Counted from the first letter of the stretch, positions 1 through 8,587 are shown. The stretch is 64,000 nt of DNA from Arthrobacter sp. NEB 688 (GCF_013201035.1 NZ_CP053707.1:1054001-1118000), one strand, 5' to 3'. Notes: a model not told the origin generated them from the letters alone. Program-made: numbers and translations.

Positions 1-1
1 C

Positions 2-757
2 GAGTACACCTTCCGCTCCGGCCGTCAGACCTTCCAGGACGTCGCGACCGCCGGCACGATGATCGGCGACGTCGAGGGCAAGAAGGTCACGGTCCTCGCC
101 CAGGACAGCGCCTTCGGCAAGGCCAACGTCGCCGCCGTGACGAGCGTCCTCGGCACGAAGGGCGCGACCGTCTCGGCCGTCGAGGTCCCCGCCGCCGCGA
201 CCGAGTTCACCCCGTTCGCGAGCAAGATCAAGGCCGCGAAGCCCGACCTGCTCTTCGTCGCGTGGGCCGGCGCCAACGCCACCCAGATGTGGACCTCGCT
301 CTCGCAGCAGGGCGTCTTCGACGTGACGACCGTCGTCACCGGTCTCGACATCAAGCCGACGCACGCCCTCTTCGGCGAGTCCGCCACGAAGATCGACTTC
401 CTCTCGCACTTCTACGAGGGCGCGGCCGACAACCCGGCCTACCAGGCGCTCGACGCGGGGATGAAGGAGCAGGGCGGCTCGGTCGACCTCTTCACCAACG
501 ACGGCTTCGTCGCCGCCCAGATGGTCGTCCACGCGCTCGAGAAGAGCGCCGACGACACCGACGCCATGGTCACGGCCCTCGAGGGCTGGAGCTTCGAGGG
601 GCCGAAGGGGCAGATGACCATCCGCCCCGAGGACCACGCCCTGCTGCAGCCGATGTTCACCGCGTCCCTCGAGAAGAGCGGCGACGGGTACGCCGTCAAG
701 CCGGGCAGGACGCTCGACCCGCAGGCCGTCGCCCCGCCGGTCAGCGCCTTCAAGTGA
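2..757 (+). CDS. Branched-chain amino acid-type ABC transporter substrate-binding protein (5'-truncated)
   Basis: The reading frame is open from the first complete codon at base 2 and runs into the window edge, so the signal peptide and first lobe are missing; 251 residues remain. The visible part looks like the type I periplasmic-binding fold of LivK/LivJ proteins: an alternating beta-alpha pattern with a stretch AAKPDLLFVAWAG typical of the second lobe, followed by a C-terminal hinge segment. It would capture an organic ligand outside the cell for the membrane complex encoded immediately downstream. Its stop codon overlaps the GTG of the next gene (GTGA), so the five transporter genes are translationally coupled. 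The ligand cannot be read from sequence; family members bind branched-chain amino acids, short acids, amides or aromatic compounds. Confidence 0.9.
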   Translation, partial: EYTFRSGRQTFQDVATAGTMIGDVEGKKVTVLAQDSAFGKANVAAVTSVLGTKGATVSAVEVPAAATEFTPFASKIKAAKPDLLFVAWAGANATQMWTSLSQQGVFDVTTVVTGLDIKPTHALFGESATKIDFLSHFYEGAADNPAYQALDAGMKEQGGSVDLFTNDGFVAAQMVVHALEKSADDTDAMVTALEGWSFEGPKGQMTIRPEDHALLQPMFTASLEKSGDGYAVKPGRTLDPQAVAPPVSAFK

Positions 758-1488
758 TCGGCGCCGAGGCCGTCGGCTGGCAGGTCGGGGGCGCGCGCAT
801 CCTCGAGGACGTCAGCCTGACGGTCGCCGCCGGCGAGCTGGTCGGCATCATCGGCCCGAACGGCGCCGGCAAGTCCTCGCTCGTCAACGTCCTCTCGGGG
901 GTGACCCGCCCGACCACCGGCCGGGTCACCCTCGACGGGGCCGACGTGAGCCGGGCATCCGCCACGAAGCGCTCGCGGCTCGGGCTGGCCCGCTCGTTCC
1001 AGACCTCGGCGCTGTTCGACGGCCTGACCGCCGGCGAGAACGTGCGGCTCGCGGTCCAGGGCTCCGGCCCGGCCCCGGCCTCGCCCTTCCGCCGCGCGGC
1101 GTCCGTCGCGGCCGGCCGGGTCGAGGAGCTGCTCGAGCGGGTCGGGATGGGCGGCACCGCCGGAACCCTCGCCCGCGACCTGTCGCACGGCGGTCGCCGC
1201 AAGCTCGAGCTCGCCATGGCCCTCGCGTCCGACCCGCGCGCGCTGCTGCTCGACGAGCCGATGGCCGGCGTCTCGGCCGAGGACGTCGACGGGCTGACCG
1301 AGATCATCGGCGAGGTCCGCGACTCCGGCGTGGCCGTCGCGATGGTCGAGCACCACATGCACGTCGTCCTCGGCCTCGCCGACCGCGTCGCGGTGCTGCA
1401 CCACGGCAGCCTCCTCGCGGTCGGCGCGCCCGACGAGGTGACGGCCGACGAGCGCGTCCAGCAGGCCTACCTGGGAGAAGCACTGTGA
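754..1488 (+). CDS. livG: ABC transporter ATP-binding protein, LivG type
   Basis: A 244-residue ATPase of the branched-chain amino acid (HAAT) uptake family. The Walker A motif GPNGAGKS is at residues 34-41, an ABC signature variant LSHGGRR is in the middle, and Walker B reads ALLLDEPMAGV, followed by the long LivG-type tail with an H-loop (MVEHHMHV). The start is GTG at 754 because it overlaps the upstream stop by 4 bases and gives a protein of usual length; the same frame is open further upstream but that part is shadow coding. LivG pairs with LivF as an ATPase heterodimer on the LivHM permease. Confidence 0.93.
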   Translation: MIGAEAVGWQVGGARILEDVSLTVAAGELVGIIGPNGAGKSSLVNVLSGVTRPTTGRVTLDGADVSRASATKRSRLGLARSFQTSALFDGLTAGENVRLAVQGSGPAPASPFRRAASVAAGRVEELLERVGMGGTAGTLARDLSHGGRRKLELAMALASDPRALLLDEPMAGVSAEDVDGLTEIIGEVRDSGVAVAMVEHHMHVVLGLADRVAVLHHGSLLAVGAPDEVTADERVQQAYLGEAL

Positions 1489-2198
1489 CCAGCGTCCTCA
1501 CCCTCGACGACGTGCACGTCCGCTACGGCGGCTCGCACGTCCTCCAGGGCGTCTCGTTCGAGGTGCCCGACACCGGCGTCACCGCCCTGCTGGGCCGCAA
1601 CGGCGTCGGCAAGACGACGACCCTCAAGGCGGTGCTCGGCCTCGCGCCGCGCACCGGGGGCATCCGCCTGCGCGACCGCGACATCACCGGCAACCCCGTG
1701 CACCGCATCGTCGCCGGTGGCATCGGCTACGTCCCCGAGGACCGCGAGGTCTTCGGTGGGCTGACCGTCGACGAGAACCTGCGCCTCGTCGGCGGCACGA
1801 CGGGCACTGACGCCCCGATCGTCGAGGAGCTCTTCCCCGACCTCTTGGCCCGCCGGGCGCAGAAGGCCGGGACGCTCTCGGGCGGGCAGCAGCAGATGGT
1901 CGCGCTCGCGCGGGTCCTGCTGCGCGAGAACGATCTCCTCCTCGTCGACGAGCCGACGAAGGGCCTCGCCCCGAAGCTCGTCACCGAGGTCGCCGACGTC
2001 CTCGCCCGCGTGGCCCGGACGACCCCGGTCCTCCTCGTCGAGCAGAACCTGCCCCTCGTGCGCCGCATCGCCGACACCGTCGTCGTCCTCGACGCCGGAC
2101 GGGTCGTGCACCGGGGCGAGGCGCGGGCGCTCGTCGAGGACCCCGACCTGACGACCGAGCTGCTCGGCGTCTCGATGCGACGGCAGGAGATGGCGTGA
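1485..2198 (+). CDS. livF: ABC transporter ATP-binding protein, LivF type
   Basis: A 237-residue ATPase, the second nucleotide-binding subunit of the transporter. Walker A is GRNGVGKT near residue 37, the signature is the canonical LSGGQQQ, and Walker B is LLLVDEPTKGL, matching LivF proteins, which end shortly after the H-loop region. GTG start at 1485 overlaps the stop of livG (GTGA) and its own stop overlaps the GTG of livH, so stoichiometric expression by coupling is likely. Confidence 0.93.
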   Translation: MTSVLTLDDVHVRYGGSHVLQGVSFEVPDTGVTALLGRNGVGKTTTLKAVLGLAPRTGGIRLRDRDITGNPVHRIVAGGIGYVPEDREVFGGLTVDENLRLVGGTTGTDAPIVEELFPDLLARRAQKAGTLSGGQQQMVALARVLLRENDLLLVDEPTKGLAPKLVTEVADVLARVARTTPVLLVEQNLPLVRRIADTVVVLDAGRVVHRGEARALVEDPDLTTELLGVSMRRQEMA

Positions 2199-3079
2199 GC
2201 GACCTCGTCCTCGTCCTCGTCACCGGGCTCGGCCTCGGGGCGCTGTACTTCCTCGCCGCGAGCGGCCTCTCGCTCGTCTACGGACTGATGGGCGTGCTCA
2301 ACTTCGCCCACGGCTCGTTCATGACCGGCGGCGCGTATGCCGCGTGGCTGACGATGGACGCCCTCCCGGCGTCGATGGCCGTCGGGCTGCGGCTGCTCGT
2401 CGCGGCCGTCGTGGCGGTGCTCGTCGGCGCCGTCGTCGGCGTGCTCGTCGAGGTCGTCCTCATCCGCCCGCTGTACCGGCACCACATCCAGCAGGTGCTC
2501 GTCACCGTCGGCCTCTCGCTCGCGAGCGTGGCTGCGGTGCAGGGCATCTGGGGCTCCGACCCCCACCCGGTCGCCAGGCCGCGGCTGCTGACCGGCACGG
2601 TCGAGGTGCTCGGGGCGCGGCTGCCGGTCGACCGGTTCCTCTACCTCGCGGTCGCCCTGGCCCTCTACGGCGGCCTGCTGGCGCTCCTCAACCACACGCG
2701 CCTCGGGCTGGTCATCCGGGCCGGCGTCGAGAACCGCACGATGGTCCAGGCGCTCGGCATCGACGTCCGGCGCACCTTCACCGTCGTCTTCGGGCTCGGC
2801 GGCGCCGTCGCGGCCCTCGCCGGCGTCCTCTACTCGCAGTACGCCGGCACGGTGTCGCCGCTCCAGGGCGGTTCGCTGCTCATCTACGCGTTCATCGTCG
2901 TCGTCATCGGCGGGATGGGGTCGCTGACCGGCACCGCGGTCGCCGCCGTCGCGGTCGGGCTCGTCCAGCAGCTCGCGAACTACTACGCGGCCAGCGGGAT
3001 CGGCGACCTCTCGGTCGTCCTGCTGCTCGCCCTCGTCCTCCTGCTGCGCCCGTCCTCGCTGAAAGGGGCCACCGCATGA
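2195..3079 (+). CDS. livH: Branched-chain amino acid-type ABC permease, LivH type
   Basis: A 294-residue integral membrane protein with about eight hydrophobic segments. It opens with the family's GLGLGALYFLAASGLSLVYG, followed by the GVLNFAHG motif typical of LivH, and has the conserved loop NRTMVQALGIDVRR before the C-terminal helices and GGMGSLTG. It forms the transmembrane channel with LivM. The GTG start overlaps the livF stop and its stop overlaps the livM ATG. Confidence 0.93.
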   Translation: MSDLVLVLVTGLGLGALYFLAASGLSLVYGLMGVLNFAHGSFMTGGAYAAWLTMDALPASMAVGLRLLVAAVVAVLVGAVVGVLVEVVLIRPLYRHHIQQVLVTVGLSLASVAAVQGIWGSDPHPVARPRLLTGTVEVLGARLPVDRFLYLAVALALYGGLLALLNHTRLGLVIRAGVENRTMVQALGIDVRRTFTVVFGLGGAVAALAGVLYSQYAGTVSPLQGGSLLIYAFIVVVIGGMGSLTGTAVAAVAVGLVQQLANYYAASGIGDLSVVLLLALVLLLRPSSLKGATA

Positions 3080-4113
3080 GCGCCCGTCCGCTCCTCCGGG
3101 TCCTGCCTCCGGTCCTGCTCCTCGCGCTGCTGGCGTACCTGCCGTACCTGTCGTTCTCGGTGCCCGGGCTCCTGCCGGGGCGGGTCAACGGGCCGGGCTC
3201 GATGCAGCTGCTCGCGACGTGCCTCGTCTTCGCCGGGTTCGCGCTCAGCTACGACGTCGTCTTCGGGCGCACCGGCCTGCTGAGCTTCGGGCACGCCCTG
3301 TTCATCGCCGCCGGCAGCTACCTGCTGACCGTCTCGCTCGCCGAGTGGTCGATGCCGCTCCCGCTGGCGGTGCTCGTCGCGCTCGGCGGGACGACGCTGC
3401 TGGCCCTCGTCGTGGGCGCGGTCGCGCTGCGGGTCGGTGGCATCGCCTTCGCGATGGTCACCCTCGCATTCGCGCAGGCGGCGTCCATCATCGTGCTGCG
3501 CGACCCCGCGGGCGTGACCGGCGGCGAGGAGGGCAAGGCGCTCGCGCGCGACGCCGTGCCGGACCTGCTCGTCGGCGTCGCCAACGCCCCGTACCGCTAC
3601 TGGCTGGCCCTGGCGTTCCTCGTCGTCGCGGTCGTCGTCGTCCGGCTGCTCGTGCGCTCGCGCGCCGGCCACGCGATGGCGGCGGTGCGCGAGAACGAGT
3701 CCCGCGCGGCCGTGCTGGGGCTGTCGGTCTACCGGGTCAAGCTGCTCGCGCTCGTCGTCGGGTCCTTCCTCGGCGGGCTCGGCGGCGTCGTCCACGCCCT
3801 CGTGCTCGGCGGGTCCGGGCCGCACCTGACGACCGCCGAGTTCACGCTCTCGCTGCTCGTCATGGTCGTGCTCGGCGGCGCCGGCAGCACGTGGGGTGCG
3901 GTCGTCGGCGGCTTCCTCTACCACTACGCCGACGCCCGGCTCACCGAGGCGAGCGGCTCGGGCATCCTCGACTCGCTGCCCGGGGCGCTGCAGTCGGTGC
4001 TGTCGCAGCCGCTGTTCGTCCTCGGCGCGTTCTTCGTCGTCGTCGTCTACTTCGCCCCGAGCGGCCTGACCGGCCTCGGGGGCCGCCTCGTACGGAAGGG
4101 TGTGCGGACATGA
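3076..4113 (+). CDS. livM: Branched-chain amino acid-type ABC permease, LivM type
   Basis: A 345-residue membrane protein with about nine to ten hydrophobic segments; the motif TGLLSFGHALF and the cytoplasmic loop AVRENESRAAVLGLSVYRVK are characteristic of LivM. The ATG at 3076 overlaps the livH stop (ATGA) and gives a normal-length protein; upstream codons in this frame are shadow. The stop overlaps the ATG of the downstream hydrolase, which is therefore part of the same operon. Confidence 0.93.
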   Translation: MSARPLLRVLPPVLLLALLAYLPYLSFSVPGLLPGRVNGPGSMQLLATCLVFAGFALSYDVVFGRTGLLSFGHALFIAAGSYLLTVSLAEWSMPLPLAVLVALGGTTLLALVVGAVALRVGGIAFAMVTLAFAQAASIIVLRDPAGVTGGEEGKALARDAVPDLLVGVANAPYRYWLALAFLVVAVVVVRLLVRSRAGHAMAAVRENESRAAVLGLSVYRVKLLALVVGSFLGGLGGVVHALVLGGSGPHLTTAEFTLSLLVMVVLGGAGSTWGAVVGGFLYHYADARLTEASGSGILDSLPGALQSVLSQPLFVLGAFFVVVVYFAPSGLTGLGGRLVRKGVRT

Positions 4114-5039
4114 GCATCGTCGAGCCCGCGTTCGTCATCGAGCTGCCCGAGGGGCACCTCGCCGTCCACGACCTGACGACCGGCCCGGTGGCCGAGGAGG
4201 CCGCCGTCGTCCTCGCCGTCCACGGCATCACCGCCAACGGCCTGTCGTGGCAGCGCGTCGCCGACGAGCTCGGCCGCCGCCGGCCCGGTGCCGTCCGGGT
4301 GCTCGCCCCCGACCTGCGCGGGCGCGCCGCGAGCGCCGCCGCCCCCGGCCCGTACGGGCTCGGGGTGCACGCCGACGACCTCGCGGGCATCGCGTCGGCC
4401 TTCGCCGCGGCGCCGGTGCTCGTCGGCCACTCGATGGGCGGCTTCGTCTCGGCGCTCGCCGCGGCGCGGCATCCCGAGCGGTTCTCGGGGGTCGTGCTCG
4501 TCGACGGCGGGCTGGCCTTCCCCGCCCCGCCGGACCTCGACGTCGACGCCGCGCTGCAGGCGGTCATCGGGCCGGCGATGCAGCGGCTGTCGATGCGCTT
4601 CGCCTCCGCCGACGAGTACCTGGCCTTCTGGGACGCCCACCCCGCCCTCGGCCCCGTGCTGCGCGGGCCGGCCGGGGACGCCGCCCGCCGCTACGTGCTG
4701 GCCGACCTCGTCGAGGACGGCGACGGCGGATGGCGCAGCTCGTGCGTCCTCGACGCCGTCCGCGCCGACGGGGCCGACGTCCTCGCCGACCCCGAGACGC
4801 ACGGCGCCGCCCGGGTGGCCGTCGATCGCGGGCTGCCGGTCGAGCTCGTCTGGGCGCACCGCGGGCTGATGGCCGAGCCGCAGGGCCTCTACGACCCGCA
4901 GCGCCTCGCCGCCCTCGACCTGCCGGACGCCCTGCGCACGAGCGACGTCGACGCCGACCACTACTCGGTCGTCCTCGAGCCGGCCGGCGTCACGGCCGTC
5001 GCCGACGCCGTCGAGCGGATGCTCCCGCCGACCCCCTGA
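4110..5039 (+). CDS. Alpha/beta-fold hydrolase at the end of the Liv operon
   Basis: A 309-residue cytoplasmic hydrolase. The oxyanion-hole motif HGI is at residues 38-40 and the nucleophile elbow GHSMGG at 106-111, giving Ser108 as the nucleophile; a candidate catalytic His lies in the C-terminal ADHYSVV. ATG start overlaps the livM stop, so it is co-translated with the transporter. This linkage suggests that it hydrolyses the imported compound, for instance an ester, lactone or amide, but the substrate is not deducible. No signal peptide is present, so it acts after uptake. Confidence 0.85.
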   Translation: MSIVEPAFVIELPEGHLAVHDLTTGPVAEEAAVVLAVHGITANGLSWQRVADELGRRRPGAVRVLAPDLRGRAASAAAPGPYGLGVHADDLAGIASAFAAAPVLVGHSMGGFVSALAAARHPERFSGVVLVDGGLAFPAPPDLDVDAALQAVIGPAMQRLSMRFASADEYLAFWDAHPALGPVLRGPAGDAARRYVLADLVEDGDGGWRSSCVLDAVRADGADVLADPETHGAARVAVDRGLPVELVWAHRGLMAEPQGLYDPQRLAALDLPDALRTSDVDADHYSVVLEPAGVTAVADAVERMLPPTP

Positions 5040-5052
5040 TCCCCCTCCCTCA

Positions 5053-5108
5053 CCGCGAACGTGTGTGAACTCGCCGGGGATCACCGGCGAGTTCACACAC
5101 GTTCGCGG
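5053..5108. terminator. Perfect 25-bp hairpin between convergent genes
   Basis: Left arm 5053-5077 and right arm 5084-5108 are exact reverse complements separated by the six bases GGATCA. The arms carry the core GAACGTGTGTGAAC. No T-tract follows on either side. It sits 13 bases after the hydrolase stop and 14 bases before the stop of the minus-strand regulator, so it probably terminates both transcripts. Related hairpins recur at 21788, 34416 and, more distantly, 37485. Confidence 0.8.
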
Positions 5109-5122
5109 AAAGGCGCGGTCGG

Positions 5123-6958
5123 TCAGTCGGCGGCGAGGAGGTCGCGCATCCGCAGGGCGAGCTGGAGCTCGAGCGAGCGCTCCGGCTCCTGCCAGCCGTC
5201 GCCGAGCAGCGCGCCGATCCGGTCGAGGCGCTGCGCGACCGTGTTGACGTGCACGTGCAGCCGGGTCGCGGCGTGCCGGGGCGAGCGGCCCGCGGCGAAC
5301 CAGGCCGCCAGCGTGCCGACGAGGTCGGTGCCCCGGCGGGCGTCGTAGTCGAGCAGCGCGCCGAGCTCGTGCGTCACGTAGGCGGAGACGTCGGGGTCGG
5401 AGCCGACGATGAGGCCGGCGAACCCCAGCTGCGTCGCCGCCGCGCCCTCGCCGCGCCGGCCGAGGGCGACGAGCGCCGCCACCGTCCGGGTCGCCTCCTC
5501 GTGCGCGGCCGGGATGGCGTCGACGCCGGTCAGCGGCCCGACGCCGGCCACCGTCACGTCACCGCGCCGCCCCACGCGGGTGGCCATCGAGCGCGCGAGC
5601 GCCCCGGCGTCCGACCCGGGCACGAGCGCCACGACGTCGCCGTCCTGGACGCCGACGAGCCCGCCGTCGCCGGCGGCGGCGGACGCCGACAGGGCGAGCG
5701 CGCGGGTCGAGGAGGTCGCGTCGCCGCGCAGGACGAGGAGGCAGTACGGGGCGTCGGGGTCCGTGCCGGTCGTCCGGACCAGCTGGACGCGGTCCTCGGC
5801 GGGCCCGCGCGCCGCGAGCAGCTCGGCGACGACCCGGTTGCGCGCGGCCTGCCGGGAGTCGGCGGCCTGCCGCTCGAAGAGCAGCACGAGGGCCGTGACG
5901 ACGCCGGCGCGCTCGACGGTGCGGCGGTCGGCATCCGTGAGGTCGCCGGTGCCGCCGACGTAGAGGGTCGCCAGGTGCTCGTCGCCGGTCGCGACGGCCA
6001 GGCCGTGCACCCCGCCGTGCGTCACGAGCCGGCCGGCGCGCAGGTCGGGGAAGTCCGCGGGCAGGACGGCCCCGGGGGTCGTGCTGCGGACGCCGCCGTC
6101 CTCGTCGACGAGCGCGGCCCACCCGCCGAGGAGGTCGGCCAGCGCGTGCGTCAGGTCCTCGGTGCCGCCACCGCCGAGGACGAGCGAGGCGAAGCGGTCG
6201 TGGGCCGCCGCTGCCTTCTCGATGCCGTCGGCGTACTGCCGCACCGTCTCGTGGGCCTCGGAGAGGGCGGCCAGCGCCGACTCGGCGTCGGCGAGCGCGC
6301 GGGTCTGGACGAGGGTGACGGCCGCGAGGGTCGCGAGGTTGCCGAGCAGGGCGACCTCCTCGCGGGTGAACGGGCGCGGGGTGCGGTTGGCGGCGAAGAG
6401 CACCCCGACGAAGGTGTTCTCGACGAGCAGCGGGGTGCCGCAGATGGCGATGATGCCCTCCTCGGACACCGCGCCGTCGATGTCGGAGGTGTGGACGAAG
6501 CGCTCGTCGTTCCAGTAGTCGGCCGTCCAGTACGGCTTGCGCGTCGAGGCGACGAGCCCGCCGAGGCCGGCGCCGAGCTCGAGGCGCACCGACTGGAAGG
6601 CCGCCGACACCGAGCCGTCGGTGGCCCGCATGTAGGTGTCGCCGTGCTCGGGGTCGTGCAGCGTCAGGTACGTGAGGTCGGTGCCGAGCAGCGCGCGGGC
6701 GCGCCGCACGATCGCGTCGAGGACCTGGGCGGTGTCGCTCTCGCTGGCCAGGGCGCGTGCGGTCTCGAGCAGCGCCGACAGCCCGGCCTCGCGGCGCTGG
6801 TGCACCTCGCGGGCGGCGGCCACGCGGACCGCGAGCTCGCGCGCCGCGGCGGGCGCGGGGACGGCGGCGACCTCGGCCACGGTCGCGTCGTCGGCGAGGA
6901 GCGCGAGCAGCCGCAGGGCCCCCTCCTGCTCCCCTCCGGGGTCCGCCGCGCTCGTCAT
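5123..6958 (-). CDS. GAF-domain PucR/CdaR-type transcriptional regulator
   Basis: A 611-residue regulator. The N-terminal helical part (about 1-55) is followed by a GAF-like sensor domain (about 60-195), a short linker, a variable middle region, and a C-terminal PucR-type helix-turn-helix (TRLHVHVNTVAQRLDRI, followed by LELQLALRMRDLL), the usual end of this family. The ATG at 6958 was chosen because the frame further upstream runs antisense-like through the neighbouring dehydrogenase and codes nothing recognisable. It lies 38 bases downstream of that dehydrogenase on the same strand, so both are probably one transcript. It likely senses a metabolite and controls the dehydrogenase and perhaps the facing Liv operon; this is inference from position. 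Confidence 0.85.
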   Translation of the reverse strand: MTSAADPGGEQEGALRLLALLADDATVAEVAAVPAPAAARELAVRVAAAREVHQRREAGLSALLETARALASESDTAQVLDAIVRRARALLGTDLTYLTLHDPEHGDTYMRATDGSVSAAFQSVRLELGAGLGGLVASTRKPYWTADYWNDERFVHTSDIDGAVSEEGIIAICGTPLLVENTFVGVLFAANRTPRPFTREEVALLGNLATLAAVTLVQTRALADAESALAALSEAHETVRQYADGIEKAAAAHDRFASLVLGGGGTEDLTHALADLLGGWAALVDEDGGVRSTTPGAVLPADFPDLRAGRLVTHGGVHGLAVATGDEHLATLYVGGTGDLTDADRRTVERAGVVTALVLLFERQAADSRQAARNRVVAELLAARGPAEDRVQLVRTTGTDPDAPYCLLVLRGDATSSTRALALSASAAAGDGGLVGVQDGDVVALVPGSDAGALARSMATRVGRRGDVTVAGVGPLTGVDAIPAAHEEATRTVAALVALGRRGEGAAATQLGFAGLIVGSDPDVSAYVTHELGALLDYDARRGTDLVGTLAAWFAAGRSPRHAATRLHVHVNTVAQRLDRIGALLGDGWQEPERSLELQLALRMRDLLAAD

Positions 6959-6996
6959 CCCGTCGATAGTAGGCACGTGGTCGGCGTCGGAGGCGC

Positions 6997-7767
6997 TCAG
7001 TGCGCCGTCCAGCCGCCGTCCATCGTGAACGCGGACCCGTTGACCGACGCCGACGCCGGGCCGCAGAGGAAGAGGGCGAGCTCGGCGACCTCGGCCGGCT
7101 CGACGAGGCGCTTGACGGCCACCGGCTCGAGCATCACCGACTCGAGGACCTCGTCCTCGGAGATGCCGTGCGAGCGGGCCTGGTCGGCGACCTGCTTCTC
7201 GACGAGCGGGGTGCGGACGTAGGCCGGGTTGAGGCAGTTGGACGTGACGCCCTTCGGGCCGCCCTCGAGCGCGACGACCTTCGAGAGGCCCTCGAGCCCG
7301 TGCTTGGCCGAGACGTACGCGGCCTTGTAGGCGCTGGCCCGCAGCCCGTGGACGCTCGAGACGTTGACGACGCGGCCCCAGCCGCGGTCGTACATGTGCG
7401 GCAGCGACTGCCGGACGAGCCGGAAGGGTGCTCGGAGCATCAGGTCGAGGATGAGGTCGAAGCGGTCGACGGGGAAGTCCTCGAGCGGGGCGACGTGCTG
7501 GATGCCGGCGTTGTTGACGAGGACGTCGACGTCGGTCGGCAGGCCCGCGATGGCGTCGAGGTCGCTGAGGTCGACGACGTGGGGCTGGACGCCCGTCACG
7601 GCGCCGAGGCGCTCCAGGCCCGCGGCGTCCCGGTCGACGGCGTGCACCTTCGCGCCGGCCCCGGCGAGGGCGAGCGCGACGGCCTCGCCGATGCCGCTCG
7701 CGGCGCCGGTGACGAGGGCGGTGCGGCCGGCGAGGTCGAGGGCGGGGAGGGTGCTCGCTGCGGTCAT
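6997..7767 (-). CDS. Short-chain dehydrogenase, 3-hydroxybutyrate dehydrogenase-like
   Basis: A 256-residue SDR: cofactor motif TGAASGIG near residue 18, NNAG, catalytic Ser in VSSVHG and the YVSAK pair, then the C-terminal SVNGSAFTMDGGWTAH. The pattern SVHGLRASAYKAAYVSAKHG and LNPAYVRTPLVEKQ match D-3-hydroxybutyrate dehydrogenases, which interconvert 3-hydroxybutyrate and acetoacetate with NAD. The ATG at 7767 is chosen over a longer frame because it directly precedes the SDR fold. The gene is followed by the PucR-type regulator on the same strand. Substrate assignment is by family resemblance only. Confidence 0.83.
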   Translation of the reverse strand: MTAASTLPALDLAGRTALVTGAASGIGEAVALALAGAGAKVHAVDRDAAGLERLGAVTGVQPHVVDLSDLDAIAGLPTDVDVLVNNAGIQHVAPLEDFPVDRFDLILDLMLRAPFRLVRQSLPHMYDRGWGRVVNVSSVHGLRASAYKAAYVSAKHGLEGLSKVVALEGGPKGVTSNCLNPAYVRTPLVEKQVADQARSHGISEDEVLESVMLEPVAVKRLVEPAEVAELALFLCGPASASVNGSAFTMDGGWTAH

Positions 7768-7803
7768 GGGGCTCGACAGTAGGGATGAGGACCGCCGCGC
7801 CCG

Positions 7804-7820
7804 GTGTGTGCGCGTCACAC
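7804..7820. promoter_or_regulatory. Possible operator upstream of the hydroxybutyrate dehydrogenase-like gene
   Basis: GTGTG and CACAC arms separated by 7 bases, 37 bases upstream of the minus-strand dehydrogenase start. The dyad is short and could be chance; a binding site for the linked PucR-type regulator is conceivable. Confidence 0.25.
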
Positions 7821-7876
7821 ATTGCCGGCGGGGCGGTGGTGCGCGGCGACCGTCGTCGACGACCGAGCGGCGCTGT

Positions 7877-7890
7877 TACCCCTAGGGGTA
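7877..7890. promoter_or_regulatory. CsoR/CstR-like operator upstream of the rhodanese gene
   Basis: A perfect 14-bp palindrome TACCCCTAGGGGTA, 40 bases before the ATG of the rhodanese lipoprotein. The form T/A-rich ends around CCCC-TA-GGGG is the known operator type of the CsoR/CstR/RcnR (DUF156) repressors, which respond to Cu(I) or to persulfides. No such repressor gene is in the window. Confidence 0.7.
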
Positions 7891-7930
7891 TATCGTGGGC
7901 TGGTCCGACACCGTCCATCCGGGAGCCCCG

Positions 7931-8380
7931 ATGCGTCTGCGCCGTCTCGCCACGGTCCTCGTCCTCACCGTCCTCACCACCGGCACGCTCGCGGCCTGCG
8001 GCTCCGAGGGTCCGCAGGTGAGCGCCACCGCCGGCGCGGCGGCCACCGCGGCGCCGAGCGCCGGCGCACACCTCGACGCGGCCCAGTTCGCGGCCGCGCT
8101 CAAGCGCCCCGGGACGACGGTCCTCGACGTGCGCACGCCGGGCGAGTTCGCGCAGGGCCACCTGCCGGGCGCCGTCAACCTCGACATCGAGGGCGCCGAC
8201 TTCGGCGCGCGGATGGCGCAGCTCGACCCGGCCGGCGCCTATGCCGTGTACTGCCGCTCCGGCAACCGCAGCGGGGTGGCGCTCGAGGCGATGGCGCAGT
8301 CGGGCTTCACCGGGGCCTACGACCTCACCGGCGGCATCGGCGCCTGGCAGCAGGCCGACGGCGAGGTCGTCACCGGCTGA
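7931..8380 (+). CDS. Rhodanese-domain lipoprotein
   Basis: A 149-residue exported protein. The signal peptide ends in a lipobox LAAC with the acylated Cys at residue 23, then an Ala/Thr linker and a single rhodanese domain: LDVRTPGEFAQGHLPGAVN and the active-site loop VYCRSGNRSG with the catalytic cysteine. It should transfer sulfane sulfur or handle persulfide or metal at the outer face of the membrane. The ATG at 7931 gives the proper signal sequence; a longer GTG/ATG frame upstream lacks one. The operator at 7877 suggests control by a CsoR/CstR-like repressor, consistent with a role in persulfide or copper stress. Confidence 0.88.
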   Translation: MRLRRLATVLVLTVLTTGTLAACGSEGPQVSATAGAAATAAPSAGAHLDAAQFAAALKRPGTTVLDVRTPGEFAQGHLPGAVNLDIEGADFGARMAQLDPAGAYAVYCRSGNRSGVALEAMAQSGFTGAYDLTGGIGAWQQADGEVVTG

Positions 8381-8430
8381 GCGTCGCCGCCCGTTGCCCG
8401 GGGCCGACCGCAGGCGCGTCACCCCGGTTC

Positions 8431-8469
8431 GTCCACGAGACCCCGGCTCCGAGCCGGGGCCCGGTGGAC
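8431..8469. terminator. Hairpin downstream of the rhodanese gene
   Basis: Inner arms CCCCGGCTC (8441-8449) and GAGCCGGGG (8451-8459) are flanked by GTCCAC (8431-8436) and GTGGAC (8464-8469), giving a two-part stem 50 bases after the rhodanese stop. No T-tract follows. It lies upstream of the next + gene, so it probably separates the two units. The remaining 8470-8587 holds no recognisable gene and should contain the promoter of the LacI gene. Confidence 0.55.
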
Positions 8470-8587
8470 ATCTCGGGGTCACCCCGACAGGTGGGGCGCA
8501 CCGCGGCGGGGGTGAAGGCGGTCACGGTTCGGACACGTCGTGGACGGGGCGTTGACGCGGCGGCGACCGGGTGGGGAGACTGGCGCG

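Noticed and set aside
6959-8482. A very long minus-strand frame continuing upstream of the PucR-type regulator
   Set aside because: It passes through the SDR in another frame and ends in low-complexity Arg/Pro-rich sequence, typical of shadow frames in very GC-rich DNA.
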